A stretch of DNA of 64,000 nt from Poronia punctata (taxonomy: Eukaryota > Ascomycota > Sordariomycetes > Xylariales > Xylariaceae). How positions within the stretch are numbered: the stretch's first letter is position 1; the number at the start of each line of letters is the position of its first letter. The stretch is from contig MU401572.1 of NCBI GenBank assembly GCA_022579005.1, positions 1-64,000 on the forward strand. Direction: 5' to 3'. The notes below the pieces were generated by a model that worked only from the letters and a program-made list of their open reading frames with translations, ran no database searches and was not told the DNA's origin. Both the position numbers and the translations under genes were made by a program. Shown here piece after piece: positions 39,721-51,664 of this stretch.

Positions 39721-41519
39721 CTAAACTTCCCTTTATAGCATTTTAACTGCAAATCGTAGTTAGGCTGCTACTAAAAAACAAGAAAAAGCATAGGAGCATA
39801 GATATAAATACCTATATATTTCTGTTATATACATAATTTAATAACATATGCATAATATGCAGTAAACACTAAAATTCGTCCGATAGGCCAGGGCTCGTTT
39901 CAAATAAACAGTCGCCAGTCAGACCTTGAACCGAATCAGATCTCCTATGCTTTGCCTCTGATAATCTCATTACTCTTACACACAAAATCAGTCGGCCACA
40001 TCTATCACTTGACTTTTACTCCTTAGTTGTCCATTATGAGCTCATTTGGGCGCAATTTTATCCCCATGGGATTGGCCATTGTATTCGGCATGGCAAATGG
40101 TACGAACTTGACCCCTTCGCGTCACTCCAAAGACTAAATTATTCTCAAGGATACTACGCTTTTCAGCCCCTTCTCAAAGAAAGGCATGAGAAACTTGATC
40201 TGCCTTCTCAATATGAGCAACAAAGCACTCACATATCTGAGGTTAAACAACAAACATCCGAAGATAAGAAGCCAAAGTCATGAAATATCACATCTTACAC
40301 TTTAGACCGAAGTTCGATCGTTTAAGTTCACCGGATACTCTCTCACGCTCAGTCACGAGCCTGCGAAGATGTTTAATTCGCTGTATCAACTTACCGGAGA
40401 CTCTCCGACACTGGAAAGAAACGCCAGGCAGTCTCAATGCGGCAGTTGTCGCCCGTCTAAGCCTTGTATCATTCACCACCATACAAATACAACCGTCGGC
40501 TCGGTCCTGGGTCGTCTATTAGGAACTGAATATGATCGGGCACGGCTTCGGTAGCGGAATGGGTACTGCTTGCCCTCGGCAGATAGACACTTCATGGGTG
40601 TTGTTTGAGCCAGACATATATACACTTCAGATCTTCAAGCACTGCCGGAACATGTCAGTCAAAGAACTGAACCTTTTAACATCGAGAGGAGTAATGAACG
40701 GGGACTAGCAAGACCTACACATGTATTATTCAACTGTATCCTTTATGTAATGGTATATAGGAAAATTTAAAGTTGTCCAACATCGGTTTTCTTTGGTAAC
40801 TAGGTAGGTACTCGGCCTATCAGGGCGGTATCTCCTTAAACTGTCGTCTTTCGATACTAGAGAACCTAGTCAGCCCAGTAGGAATAACTGAGAATGCCCG
40901 GTTCTCGAAATGTTTCGTCTACGAGTAGACAGTAACGTTTGATTACGTAAGACCAAGTCCACCCTTTTTAACTACACGTACGAGTAGAAGTCGGCACCGC
41001 TGTATGAGTACTGGAGACATAATTGAATGATATATAAAGTATCTACGTTTCACATTCTCGCGTCTACTATCCCAACCTTTATTTTATCTATCAATCCACA
41101 GTTATACAAGTAGGTTGATCCATGAATGTTCTTATGTAGCTAGTTACCTGCCAACATTATGATATCAGGAAGATGCAGTACAAGTGACGTCTCAGCTTTT
41201 CAACCTTGGTCCGAACTTTCACCGACGACAGCTCTCAAGAGCTGTGGATGCAAACAGCCAATGAGAACTAGTCAATTGGAAGGCCCACCTTTCCATACGA
41301 GCAAACTAGGTACTGGACAGACCGCTGGCTGCTTCCCATTCTGGGCATCCGCGAAAAAAGACGCTCCCAATTGACTGAACCTCATCCTATCGAAAAACAC
41401 AACTGACCTTGTCACCAACGTCCGACTCCTTCACGCACCACAACGCCTCAACGGCCATCTCAAACCGGACCAATCTCCACTCATTTTCCCCGATAGAGAC
41501 TATAGAAGTCTTTAACAAA
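39720..41519. other. Boundary of the AT-rich block and COX5 upstream region
   Basis: Composition changes from almost pure A/T to balanced within about 150 bp (39,720-39,870). The 1.8 kb up to COX5 holds only short frames without recognisable domains. Two copies of TACGAGTA lie at 40,920 and 40,979. The last 150 bp before the COX5 start are C-rich and probably contain its promoter and 5' leader. Confidence 0.6.
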
Positions 41520-42408
41520 ATGATGCGCACATCGAGCTCCCTCCTGCGCGCCGGTCTCCGGGCCAGCAGCATGAGAACATCGACGACCGTCGTTCCCCGA
41601 GCCTTCGCCTCAACCCACGCTATTTCGAATCCTACGCTGGCCAACATCGAGAAGAGATGGGAGGGCATGCCTCCGACCGAGCAAGCCGAGCTTTGGATGG
41701 CTCTACGCGATCGTATGAAGGAGAACTGGGCCGACCTTACTCTCCAGGAGAAGAAGGCTGGTACGTGACAACAAACGCTTTGTTACCGAGATGCGGGGAT
41801 GCATAGGCCTCTACAACACTTTTCGTGCAGGGAAGAGCTATCTAAGATGGAGTTGAGAGCTCCTATGGATGGCGTCATGACCGATTGACACCTGTGGATA
41901 GGGCTATCAAGGATGGTTGGAAGTCGTGATAGCTTCTAGTCCAAGTGGACCCACAATTCAGCTGAAGCAACGTCCACTGACGAGATATCTTTCATTTACA
42001 CTTGACCTCGGCACTGACGTCTACTGCTGGTTAGCCTACTGGATTGCCTTCGGACCCCATGGTCCCCGGGCCCAGCCCCCTGCCGACGAGAACCGCAAGG
42101 TTGCTCTTTACACAGCCCTCGGTGTCCTGGTCAGCTTAGCTATCTTCGCGACGCTGCGCGCCTTCGCCGGCCCAGCTCCCAGCACTATGAACAGGGAATA
42201 CGAGGAGGCATCGAACGAGTTCCTCAGGGTAAGCTCTCCGACCTATTTATCCCCTATTCCTTCCGTTGCCTCGGGTGCTTGGCATTGTCATGTGTAATTT
42301 GCTGACTTCTGTCTCTGCGAACAGGCCCAAAAAGCCGAGCCCCTCACTGGTCTATCGTCCGAAGGATACTCTGGCAAGGGCCAGGTACAATCGCCCCCCA
42401 AGCATTAA
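41520..42408 (+). CDS. COX5: Cytochrome c oxidase subunit 5 (COX IV family), mitochondrial
   Basis: A nuclear-encoded subunit of respiratory complex IV in the mitochondrial inner membrane, homologous to mammalian COX4. Three exons join in frame: 41,520-41,760, 42,035-42,228 and 42,325-42,408, giving 172 residues. Both introns are GT-AG (gtacgt...ttag and gtaagc...acag). Residues 1 to about 32 are rich in Arg, Ser and Thr without acidic residues, a mitochondrial targeting sequence. The conserved family block around residues 45-92 includes W-I-A-F-G-P-H-G-P-R. One membrane helix spans about 103-121. The start is the first of two adjacent ATGs; the second would remove one residue. It is the first intact gene beside the AT-rich block and shows no sign of RIP. 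Confidence 0.93.
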
Positions 42409-43326
42409 GTTTCGATATAGCTTCAAGCGCCGTTACCACGCCGACCCCCAACCCCCGTCAAATGAACCCAACCCTTTCCCTTTCCCTTTGTTCTTAGATA
42501 AACCCACAAATTCTGAAAAGGACGCTTTACTACACCCCGAGCTGAATCGATTGACGTGCGAGATACGCCCTTGTACAACAATAATACGAATCAATTTGCC
42601 AAAATTAGGCCGACGGGCCCCGCATGGAAGTCACTTCCCCCCCTTACTACTATTTATAAAAGCCTCTTGGCTTGGTAGGGTCAAGATGATTCAGGATGGG
42701 AGGTACAGAAGACGGGGGTTTAAAAGCAGAGCGGCTCTGGGCTGGCTACCTAATTTTAGGCCAAAGAAACTATCAGGACAACCCAAACGGCACAGGCAAT
42801 CATCCAGCTTTGCTAGGGCTTTTTGTAAATATGTAAAAGACGATAATTCTTACCCTGTTTATTCAGCAACCGCGGACCCCCGGCTTTATACCTGAGTTTC
42901 CAATAACAGATCGATAATGAACTATTGTGGGCGGCATACTTGGTGATATAGCTTCCCATTTCTCTATAGGAAACAATATTGCTGAGTAGCCCTAGCAGGA
43001 TGAGGTCACCGCAGTTCCCGCTGCCCCTCCTGTGTTGCGATTATCTGGGCTTGGGCCGATGATATGATCCTTTATGTTGCCATCAAAGGTATTGTTGCTA
43101 CATCTTCAATTATTTTTCATATTTAAGTAGCCGGTTAGTCCATTTCCAGCTTCCACCCTACGATATCTCACGGATATATCACCAGAAAATAAACACCGGT
43201 TTCAACGCAGACTGTGGCTTTCATCTACTTATGTATGTAGTCACTACCTAACGACCCTAATGAGAGTGTCCGTCTAAATTCTTCCCGGCTATCTTGAATA
43301 AACTCGCTGCCCGTGATTGATATCCC
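42409..43326. other. Convergent intergenic region between COX5 and the siderophore acyltransferase
   Basis: About 0.9 kb containing the two 3' untranslated regions. A 209-codon frame covering 42,266-42,895 overlaps the last COX5 intron and exon in another frame and has no domain; I treat it as chance. No RNA gene seen. Confidence 0.6.
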
Positions 43327-44985
43327 TCATAGAGCTGGGGCGTTCCAAGCTTCTCTCCTAAGCCGACAAAGCCACGCCTGCTTATGTGGCAGTGCGATTT
43401 GTTTTTCTTTGGCGAACCCCGAGTTCTCGAGATGGTGGATGAATCTGGGGTAGAGTATTTGTTAGGTTTGGCATATTCCATATTTAAAAAGGGGGGGAAA
43501 GGGGGAGAAAAGAAAGAAGACTGACCTTTGATTATCGACTCTGGGCTCCAGGTAGATATTCATCGTGCGATTATCCGCCTGCCAACACCACTGGACGAGA
43601 CTAGATAGCCATATAGCTACTTTCCCTCTTGCCCATTCTTCGCCGATTAAGACATGCAGCCCTCTATCGAAGTCTTGCGCCTCGTTTCCCATGTATTGGC
43701 CTAGTCTATCCTCTCTAACCCAGTAAATCTCGAAATAACCGAACGGGATGCCGTCCCACATCCCGATAGCCGGGAACGAATGTTGCGATTTCAAAGCGTC
43801 GGAAAGGAAGTTATCGTGGTAATTCCCCCAGAATGCGGATACGCGTGGTGCCGATAGCCAGGATTGTAATAAGACCTGGTCGGACATTGTGCCGAGATGG
43901 GACAACGACTCGTTATTATCGCCCTTTCCAACCGGCCCTAGATGAGGGACAGGCTTGGAAGAAAGCGAGGCGACTCTGAAGGAGAGATATTTCCCCACAC
44001 TGGGGATATACCGGGAATAGAAGATCTCGCCCATTCGAGGTGGCTTCTGCCTACGTGGGTGTCGTATGTTGTTCGTCATCGTGTATTGCAAAGGAGGTGG
44101 AGGGTAGTAAGTCGGCAAATGTGAAGACGAGTAATATGGACCGACGGGGAAAGTAGGGGGTGCTGCTAGGGAGGTCGGGACAGGACCTCCAGGCAAATCA
44201 GCAGTTACTATACTGGGTAGAGTGCCCGGCGGATGGGAGATAGCCTTGTGCAGCATCTCGTTGGCCACGGGAGAAGCTGGTCTACTAGTAGCAGGAGACG
44301 CGGGATGTGACTGGGGCACATGTAGTGTCTTCATAGGCTGTAGCGTGAAGAGGAAAATGCCACTATGCATTTGCCAAAACATACTCCGAGTGACGAACAT
44401 CTGATCCCAACCCTGCTCCTTATCAGCAAGTCCACTGCCTACCGACGTATCAAGGCTCGTGATGAGGCCCATTCTCTCCAACTTGGGAATCATATTCTTG
44501 CTACGAAAGACCCCCTCGCGCTTGATCCGAATCCGCCAATCGCCCCTAGGCTTCGCTTCGAGGGGCGTGGACTTGGTCTGCTCGCCGTGGATCACATGTG
44601 ATGGCTCCGGCTGCTCAAAGTACCAATATAAAGATATCCACAGCATCAAGGCGATCTGGCGCGAAGGACTGGCATGAGGTTTAAAGTCGTGACTAGAAGG
44701 ATTGGAGATGGAGGAGATGAATATAGTGTCGTTCTGCAACGTGGGCTGGCGAAAACGATGAGACTGGTGCTGGCGCGGATGATGGTCATGGCTCTCGTCT
44801 CCAGAAACAGTGAGCCGCCTCATGTCCGAATCGATGCCTTCTTCGGTATGTAATGCCACCGACCACCCGGCAGGAAAAGGTGTGGGATTCACGTTCAGTT
44901 CATTATTCTTGAAGAATAAGCCGCCAAACACGGGCTGGACAGTATAGGTCTGCCCGTCGGGCAAATGGACAGATGAAGGGCCCAT
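43327..44985 (-). CDS. N5-hydroxyornithine acyltransferase, SidF/SidL family (siderophore biosynthesis)
   Basis: Transfers an acyl group to N5-hydroxyornithine to form the hydroxamate of fungal siderophores: acetyl for SidL (ferricrocin), anhydromevalonyl for SidF (fusarinines). Two exons, 44,985-43,526 and 43,444-43,327, join in frame to 525 residues through a GT-AG intron of 81 bp (gtcagt...cccag). The N-terminus (M-G-P-S-S-V-H-L-P-D-G-Q-T-Y, V-F-G-G-L-F-F-K) matches the family start. The C-terminal GNAT-like acyltransferase domain, about residues 410-525, contains F-G-Y-F-E-I-Y-W, G-L-H-V-L-I-G and, across the splice, G-F-A-K-E-K-Q-I-A-L-P-H-K. The protein ends N-A-P-A-L, not a strong PTS1 peroxisomal signal, which slightly favours cytosolic SidL over peroxisomal SidF; I cannot settle which. 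The central Pro/Ser-rich stretch (about residues 230-310) is family-variable. Divergent from argininosuccinate lyase. Confidence 0.88.
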
Positions 44986-46432
44986 ATCTGGATCTTGTGT
45001 AAGTACCAGGCTGTACGTGTAGATAGCATGTACCAGACCCGTTTAATGGAATGGCGAAATAGCTATTACAAGATACTCGGGCATGGTAGAGATGGATTCG
45101 ATGAAATAAGGCGGCTTCGACTGCCGTCAAGACAAAATATCCTGAACCAACAGAGTTGATGACACAGGTTGTCGACGGGGATAGTAATGCCTGCTTGGGG
45201 TGAGAGGTAAATGTCAATATGTTGGACACAATTACATGTACCTATGCAGGTTAGGACGAAGCACTGCAGTTGCAGTACAGATTTAGAAGCTTGTGGGATT
45301 GTGAGCTGTGAAGTTCAATAGAGTTTACACTAATAATAGGTGCATCCAGGTAAATACTATAACCATAACCTTGGATTAGTTCAAACCGGGCTGGCCCGCG
45401 TGTAGGTCAAGGAGCTATTGCGAATCGTCTCAGTCGATTTGTAAACAGAGCAAGCGGATAGGTCCGTGACAAAAGAAGCGCCCAGTTTCAAGTGATCTAA
45501 TAAATGCTCCCTCACCCCCGTGGGGGAGAGTGTGGACGTCATCAGTTAAACGACTCACGATAATAGTGACCTGATTCTCTGCCCTGATGGGGCCATTGCT
45601 AATTAGAACCTAGCAGGTAGGGTAGCTGCAGCCCGCAGCAAGGGCCTAGACCTACAAGTAGGCTAGGTTAGGTTTGAAGTTGTTGCATCAACCATACCAC
45701 TGGGATAGGATAGGTAACATGCTATGTTTTGGCGATATAAAACAGGCAATTCATATTAAGCGCAGAGGTATGATCTTGGTGTATAAAGTACCTAGGCATT
45801 ACCATCCCTGACTGCTGGCAAAGGCCACTGATGAGACCCAGACAACCTCAACTCACTGCACGTATTTGGCAATGAGCAAGGGTGGGTGAAACCACGCCGA
45901 TAATCGGCCTGTCGTTTAAACCATGAAAGCTTTCATAAAGCTGAAAAAGTTGCAAAGTTTACCATATACTAAAGAGCTTTCAAAGTCACCAAAATATGTG
46001 TATTATTTCTCGAAAAATAATAGATCAGGTTTATTGGAAATGCGGTGTATGTAACGCCTGTAACTGGATGGGAACTTAGAAGAGGAGTCTTTGAACTCAG
46101 TGCTGAAGTTGTCATTGTGAACAAATTGTTGGGACCGGGACCGGCTCACCCCAATGAATGCAGATTGTCCTTTGGTTGCATAAGGCTGACCATGATATAA
46201 GGGTACGTATACTGTATAGAGTAATACTACCCTGTGACATGCATCAATTGATCGGCAAGAAAAATAATTTTTGGGGCTGCCATACGTCTGAACTCACAAG
46301 AAGGCCCATCCTTCAAATTTGGTTGAATGAGTCAACTATTTCCAGTATTAAAAAGCATCTAAGAATTGCCTGCCAGCTCTACTGCCGCTTTCTTTTCACG
46401 TCATTCACAGTTACATCCAGAAAATACCCATC
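44986..46432. other. Divergent promoter region between siderophore acyltransferase and argininosuccinate lyase
   Basis: 1.45 kb shared 5' region of two genes transcribed away from each other. It contains a perfect TGAGTCA on the lyase side. Only scattered minimal GATA sites occur (for example agatag near 45,018, cgataa near 45,556 and 45,898); no extended iron-regulator (SreA-type) site ATCWGATAA was seen. A near-palindrome gccgataatcggc lies at 45,896-45,908. No gene seen. Confidence 0.6.
46328..46334. promoter_or_regulatory. Gcn4/CPC1-type site TGAGTCA upstream of argininosuccinate lyase
   Basis: The palindromic bZIP consensus TGA(C/G)TCA occurs exactly once here, 99 bp before the ATG. Arginine biosynthesis genes of fungi are classic targets of general amino acid (cross-pathway) control through Gcn4/CPC1, so the site is likely functional. 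This is inference from sequence and known regulation. Confidence 0.6.
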
Positions 46433-48071
46433 ATGGCTTCAGACAAGAAACCGGAGACGAACATGTTGTGGGGTGGTCGCTTTAGCGGTATGTATAGACT
46501 TACTACCTTCCAGATGTGTCATGGTTACAGGTCAACCATGCGTTTTCCCCATGGGCGGAATGTCCTTCGTGTTATGGATTCCTTCTGAAAAGCGTGCTTG
46601 ATGACGGTTGTACAACGGCTAATCGTGTCACAGGCGGTCTGGACCCCCTCATGGTGTCCTACAACGAGAGCATCTACATAGACAAGGCAGCATATAAACA
46701 AGATATTCTGGGAAGCATCGCTTTTGCCCGCGCAAACCACAAAGGCGGTATCTTGACGGAAGATGAGTTCCAAAAGATAGAATCCGGCCTTCAAGCCGTA
46801 ATGAAGGAATGGGTTGACGGCAGTTTCAAAATCATACCTGGGGTCGATGAAGAGTATGTCTGACTACGATTTATTTTATGCCGACTTTTTTCATCTATAT
46901 CTTCTTCTCGAGGCGGGCCGTAACTCACATCGATGTTAGCATCCATACAGCCAACGAGCGCCGCCTAGGCGAGATCATTGGCAAGGATGTCGCAGGCAAG
47001 CTACACACAGGCCGGAGCCGCAATGAACAGGTAGCATCTGACATGCGCATGTGGCTACGAGACGAGCTGCGCAAAATCGAGCTACACCTCATCACCTTCT
47101 TGCAGGTGACAGCAGAGCGCGCCGAGCGCGAGGTAGACCATGTCATGCCCGGATACACGCATCTGCAGCGAGCGCAGCCCGTCCGGTGGAGTCATTTCCT
47201 GCTATCCCACGCTCTAGCCTTCGCCACCGACTTGGAGCGCCTGCGCGAAGTCATGAAGCGCGTCAACCGTAGCCCGCTGGGCTGCGGTGCTCTAGCCGGC
47301 AACCCCTTCGGCATTGACCGCGACATGATGGCCGAGGAGCTAGGCTTCGAAGGTGGCCTTCTCTGGAACTCGATGGGTGCTGTCGCGGACCGTGATTTCG
47401 TCGCCGAGACCCTCCAATGGGGTTCCATGTTCATGATGCACATTTCCCGCTGGGCCGAAGACCTCATCATCTACTCTACAGGCGAATTTGGCTTCGTGCG
47501 GCTCGCGGACGCCTATTCGACCGGTAGCTCCCTCATGCCACAGAAGAAGAACCCCGACAGTCTTGAACTGCTCCGTGGAAAGAGCGGACGCATATTCGGA
47601 CAAATGTCGGGCTTCATGACGACGCTCAAGGGCCTGCCCAGCACATATAACAAGGACCTGCAGGAAAGCTGGGAGGTCATGCTCGATAGCGTAAAGACCG
47701 TCAGCGACAGCGTACAAATTGCCGCGGGCGTGCTCGCCACCATGGACATCAGCCCCGACAAAATGCGCGCCGCTCTCGACCCTTTCATGCTTGCTACGGA
47801 TATCGCCGACTACCTTGTCCGCAAGGGTGTGCCGTTCCGCGAGACGCACCACATCTCCGGTCGTGTCGTGGCGCTATCAGAAAAGACAAACACGCCGATG
47901 AATGAGCTCTCTTTCGAACAGCTACAGTCGATCGACACTCGGTTCGAGCGCGACATCGCCGAATATTTCGACTATGACCGCAGTGTGGAAATGCGATCCG
48001 CTCGCGGTGGTACTAGCAAGAGCTGTGTGTTAGAGCAGATTGCAGTCCTGCGGAAGATGTTGGATAACTAG
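46433..48071 (+). CDS. ARG4: Argininosuccinate lyase
   Basis: Cleaves argininosuccinate to arginine and fumarate, the last step of arginine synthesis; cytosolic homotetramer of the fumarase/aspartase superfamily. Three exons join in frame: 46,433-46,487, 46,634-46,853 and 46,940-48,071, giving 468 residues, the usual family length. Introns are GT-AG (gtatgt...cacag; gtatgt...gttag). Conserved blocks in order: L-W-G-G-R-F (12-17), H-T-G-R-S-R-N (114-120), P-G-Y-T-H-L-Q with the catalytic His (162-168), and the signature loop [10 protein letters not shown] with the catalytic Ser (287-296). The predicted splice restores G-V-D-E-D-I-H-T at residues 88-95. The coding part is GC-rich and undamaged. 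The product feeds arginine, and through arginase ornithine, to pathways including siderophore synthesis by the divergent neighbour. Confidence 0.96.
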
Positions 48072-48383
48072 ATAGAGATACCTGGTGACCTACCTAAAAG
48101 GGGGAATAAAAACAAAGGAAAGGAAATAATGACGCTGGGGGCGTGTGTATATTGCATGAAATGGGTAAAGCTTGGTATGGGGAAGGTACGGTTTTTTGTT
48201 AGTTGGGAAAACGAAAAAGCGATGGGCATAGACATGAGAAAACTGAAATGTGTGTGGTCTTCTCTTGATAAATTTCATTAATTGATGTGTGGAGCAAAAA
48301 GGCAGCAATTCCCACTCCGTCCCATGTCTACCAACATTAATCCCAATACCATATTCTAGGCAGGTATCATATTTATCTGTCTA
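48072..48383. other. Convergent 3' region between ARG4 and MCU
   Basis: 312 bp holding both 3' untranslated regions; nothing else seen. A short G/A-rich stretch (48,098-48,130) follows the ARG4 stop. Confidence 0.6.
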
Positions 48384-49909
48384 CTATTTCTTCTCTTGCG
48401 TCTTCTTCTCACTCTTGCGCTGCGTCTCCTCGTCCACTTCGGCTGCATCTTCATCGGTGACAGCCCCCTGTCTCCGTTTCTTATCGTTCTCCTTCTCCAG
48501 GACTTCCTTCACCTCTTCTCCACCGAGATCTTTGGTCTCGTCCCAATCCACATCATACTCCTCAGCTATAAGTCTGATTTCCCTGCGGAGCGCGTTGGCG
48601 TCATGGAGAAGCGCCTCCCACTTCTGAGGTTCGAACCCACGGGCCTGGTATAGAATATTCTGCCGCCGCGAGACGGTAATTTTCAGCGCCGCCTGATAGC
48701 TTAGGTCCCGGCTGATAAACAGAAACCACAGATAACCGCCCATGATGGTAGTAAGACCGGCGAGATACGTCACCGGCTCGACGAGATCCCAGCCGGCGTC
48801 CGTGTGGAATGTCACATAGTACACAGTGCACCACCACCCGCTTAGCGCGGCAAAGCCCGCCTGCGCGAGCCGGTACGCGCCCTGGTGCGCCTGCAAATCA
48901 CATTCGCTCTTGATTTTCGCCATCTGCTCAACCGTCCTGGACAGACGTCTGAGTCGACTCCTCATGTAATGCGTCCGGTCGTTGAAGCTGGGCACGTCGA
49001 CGCGCATCTCGACATCTCTCCCGTCGATATATATGACAAACTCGCGCCCGCGAGCCGCATCACGGATGAAATCGCCGATTTCCGTGCTACTAGACCACCG
49101 AACCCAGTCTTTCTTTTCCGCCGGTGTGTCCTCGCCCTCGCGTCCGAGACCGGAGTAGGAGGCAATATTGGAGTGGGACTTGTTTTTCCTCTCGCCCTCT
49201 TCGTCGCGCTCCGTGCCCTCGGCGAAGAAGTGTATGCTTGGGAGCTTCTCCTGACCCTTCTGGTCGCGGACGGCGGGGATCTCGGCTTGGATCAGACGTT
49301 CGAGGTACGAAAGCGGTTGCTGCGGATGGACTAGTAATGCCAGTGGCTGTATGTCTTCGTTCTGGGCCAAGGCTCGGAATTCGCCCTTGTTGCCGTGCTC
49401 GTCGTGCGTAGCGTCGACCGGAAGAGGGAGGATCAGCTTCAGAAGTCGAGTCGGGGTAGTCAGTAGTTTTCCTTGAAAATGATTAGTATGCGCACTATTG
49501 CTCCGAGGGAAGACCACGTGGGGGATGAAATACCCTTCGTCATCATCTTATTTTGGGTGCGCCGGGATTCATCCACGGGCGGCTTATCCCCGCCTTCTCT
49601 TTGCCATGGTCGCTTTATCTGTTGTTTTGTGGCTTCCTGTAGCCCATCCTGCACCTGCTTCTCGAAAGCACGTTGGTCCTTCTTGTCAGTTTTGCGCGCC
49701 GACTCGCTTTCTATAAGATCCTTTTTGCGCAGTTGCGACGAGGTAAAAAATCGGTATCGCGAACAAGGGGTGAACAACCGTGGTTCGATCGGATTAATGG
49801 AACAGTATACGCTATGCCATAGTTTGCGATTTGGTTTGCCGTGGCTCATCGGCCGTCGAAAGCTCGTGGCAGCTGGTAGCTGAGAGCATGCTCGAGTCGC
49901 ATAGCTCAT
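48384..49909 (-). CDS. MCU: Mitochondrial calcium uniporter (MCU family)
   Basis: Pore subunit that carries Ca2+ across the mitochondrial inner membrane. Two exons, 49,909-49,534 and 49,471-48,384, join in frame to 487 residues; the 62-bp intron is GT-AG (gtattt...caag). The N-terminus (about 1-60) is rich in Arg, Ser and Thr with few acids, a targeting sequence. A soluble matrix domain follows, then a coiled coil (about 290-325), a first membrane helix (about 328-347), the selectivity-filter motif W-D-L-V-E-P-V-T-Y at 353-361 (W-D-x-x-E-P in all MCUs, Asp354 and Glu357), and a second helix (about 364-382). A second coiled coil and a Lys/Glu-rich tail end the protein. I chose the ATG at 49,909 because an upstream continuation of the frame lacks targeting character. 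Fungal MCUs often lack the animal EMRE partner. Confidence 0.93.
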
Positions 49910-51664
49910 ATTTTCTTCACAGTGCCATCGGGCAGCCGACAGATAAGTAAGCAATGGAGGGAATGTGTTGTAATAATTACGATTTTGGTTACGAGGTTCA
50001 TCCAAGTGATGGAAGTTAGCAAACAAAGATAAGGTTCAGCTGATGACGTCACATTTGGGCCTCAGGGGTGCCATTGCTGTGGTTGGTCCAGCTAAGCATT
50101 ATGCACTATTTAAAGTAGCTCGCGCCTACAAGTAGTCTATCAGGTAAAATTCGGTTACATGTGTCATGTAGGTCGTCGGCGCTCAGTATCTATGTGTATA
50201 AATACCCGTATACGTACGTGTATATGGTATATTTACGTGAATTTTCGACTTCAGATATACTATATATCGTTATCAGCCTTGTTTATCATCCGACGTCTTG
50301 CCCGTAGCTCCGAAACTACTCAGGTACGCACACGATGCCATGATTAGGTGCTTCCACTCGTATTTATAATTTACCCTGGGAATAAACGTTTCCCAGGCCT
50401 CGCCATCATTCAGCTTTACGCTACGCCATAGGTTTAAAAGCTGGTACAATTGGCCATCTAGTGATTGATTCACGCGTAGATGGCAAATACTTACTTACTT
50501 ACAGCTCGACGTTTTGGCGTCAATAGAGACAATTAATTATCTCGGCTTTGCGAAGCCGTTTACAAGAACTCTATTTACTGTACCTCTGTCACGAAACAAA
50601 ATTAAGACGCCGGGAAAGCAAACAGAACAAAGCTATCTAAACTCATGATACTTGGTTTTATTACTCGTATTATTTGACCATGAGATTCTGCCTAGCATCT
50701 TGAGAAACTAAGACGTTTCTAGTTACTACGCAACAGGCCAGTTTTAATTTTAGAAACATTTTGCAGCATAGGGCTAGGTTAGGTGCTCTGAGGCTATGAG
50801 CCTATGGGCCATAGGCTATGGCTGATGCGGCCGAGCCTGGGTTCACATTTAAAAGCAAAACATCCACATACCTAACCCGTACGAGTACGGCCGTGCCTGC
50901 CAGCCCTGTCTATTTAAAGACACGGAAAACGGGAAAACAGGGGTGGAATCTTGTACGGACTATTCCTAAACCAGTAAATTATACCAGTCTCGGGTGCCGA
51001 ACTCCGAACAGCTATAGGTTCTATACGTTGTACTTCGGAATAATATGTAGCTTTGCGATGAACATAGCCGATAGTATACTCCTAGCGGAATATCTTTGGA
51101 GTTTCCCTGGAACTAGTTGCGTAGACACGTAGTCGTGAGGTTACACATCACACCAACAAAACCTATCAATCCAACCAAGCAGATGAAAAAAGCTTAATTT
51201 CACTGCGGTTGCAGACCGACCATGAGAAGTCGACTCGATTGGGACAGGGTCTGACATGGAGGATTGCCTTCCCCACAACGTTAGGAAAAGCCCTATTTAA
51301 CAACCCTGTCGATTCTGTCAGACACCAGCCTGAACCCCAAACCACCCTGCGGCGCAGCATCGTTGGGTCTTTTGGAGATAGGTATACATCGGAAGGATTG
51401 GAGTCTCTAGGTAACAATATCATGGCTCTAGGAGTGAGCTAGCGGCCGCGTAAGCGAGGTCGAAAACATACGTACGTGTAGATTGACGAAGAACCCCAAA
51501 TCCCCGAATGTTATATATGTGCTTTGATCCGTCGATGATGTGAGGAACTTTACTCCTCTTTTGACCAGTCGAAACTTTTAACTATCCAAAATCTAAGCCA
51601 ATCTTGACCATCCTTCGCGCCTATACATTTCTCTATCCTTGTGAAAAGAACTTGTTTATTCACA
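49910..51664. other. MCU upstream region and intergenic DNA
   Basis: About 1.75 kb without a convincing gene. It contains TACGAGTA/TACTCGTA at 50,662 and 50,880 and a near-perfect hairpin (agcctatgg/ccataggct) at 50,799-50,817. A 104-codon frame at 50,818-51,132 has no domain and starts inside that hairpin. Confidence 0.5.

Noticed and set aside
40280..40522. 80-codon ATG frame between the AT block and COX5
   Set aside because: No domain, a competing opposite-strand frame over the same bases, and no splice structure that extends it.
42266..42895. 209-codon frame downstream of COX5
   Set aside because: It overlaps the last intron and exon of COX5 in another frame and is basic and Pro-rich without any domain; it is most likely 3' untranslated sequence.
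47340..47852. 170-codon minus-strand frame
   Set aside because: Shadow of the GC-rich third exon of argininosuccinate lyase.
48628..48636. ggttcgaac, like a tRNA T-loop (B-box)
   Set aside because: It lies inside the MCU coding sequence and no acceptor or anticodon stem can be formed around it. No other convincing tRNA was seen in the window.
50818..51132. 104-codon ATG frame upstream of the small membrane protein
   Set aside because: No recognisable domain, start inside a palindromic stretch, and sequence with the same repeat words as surrounding noncoding DNA.
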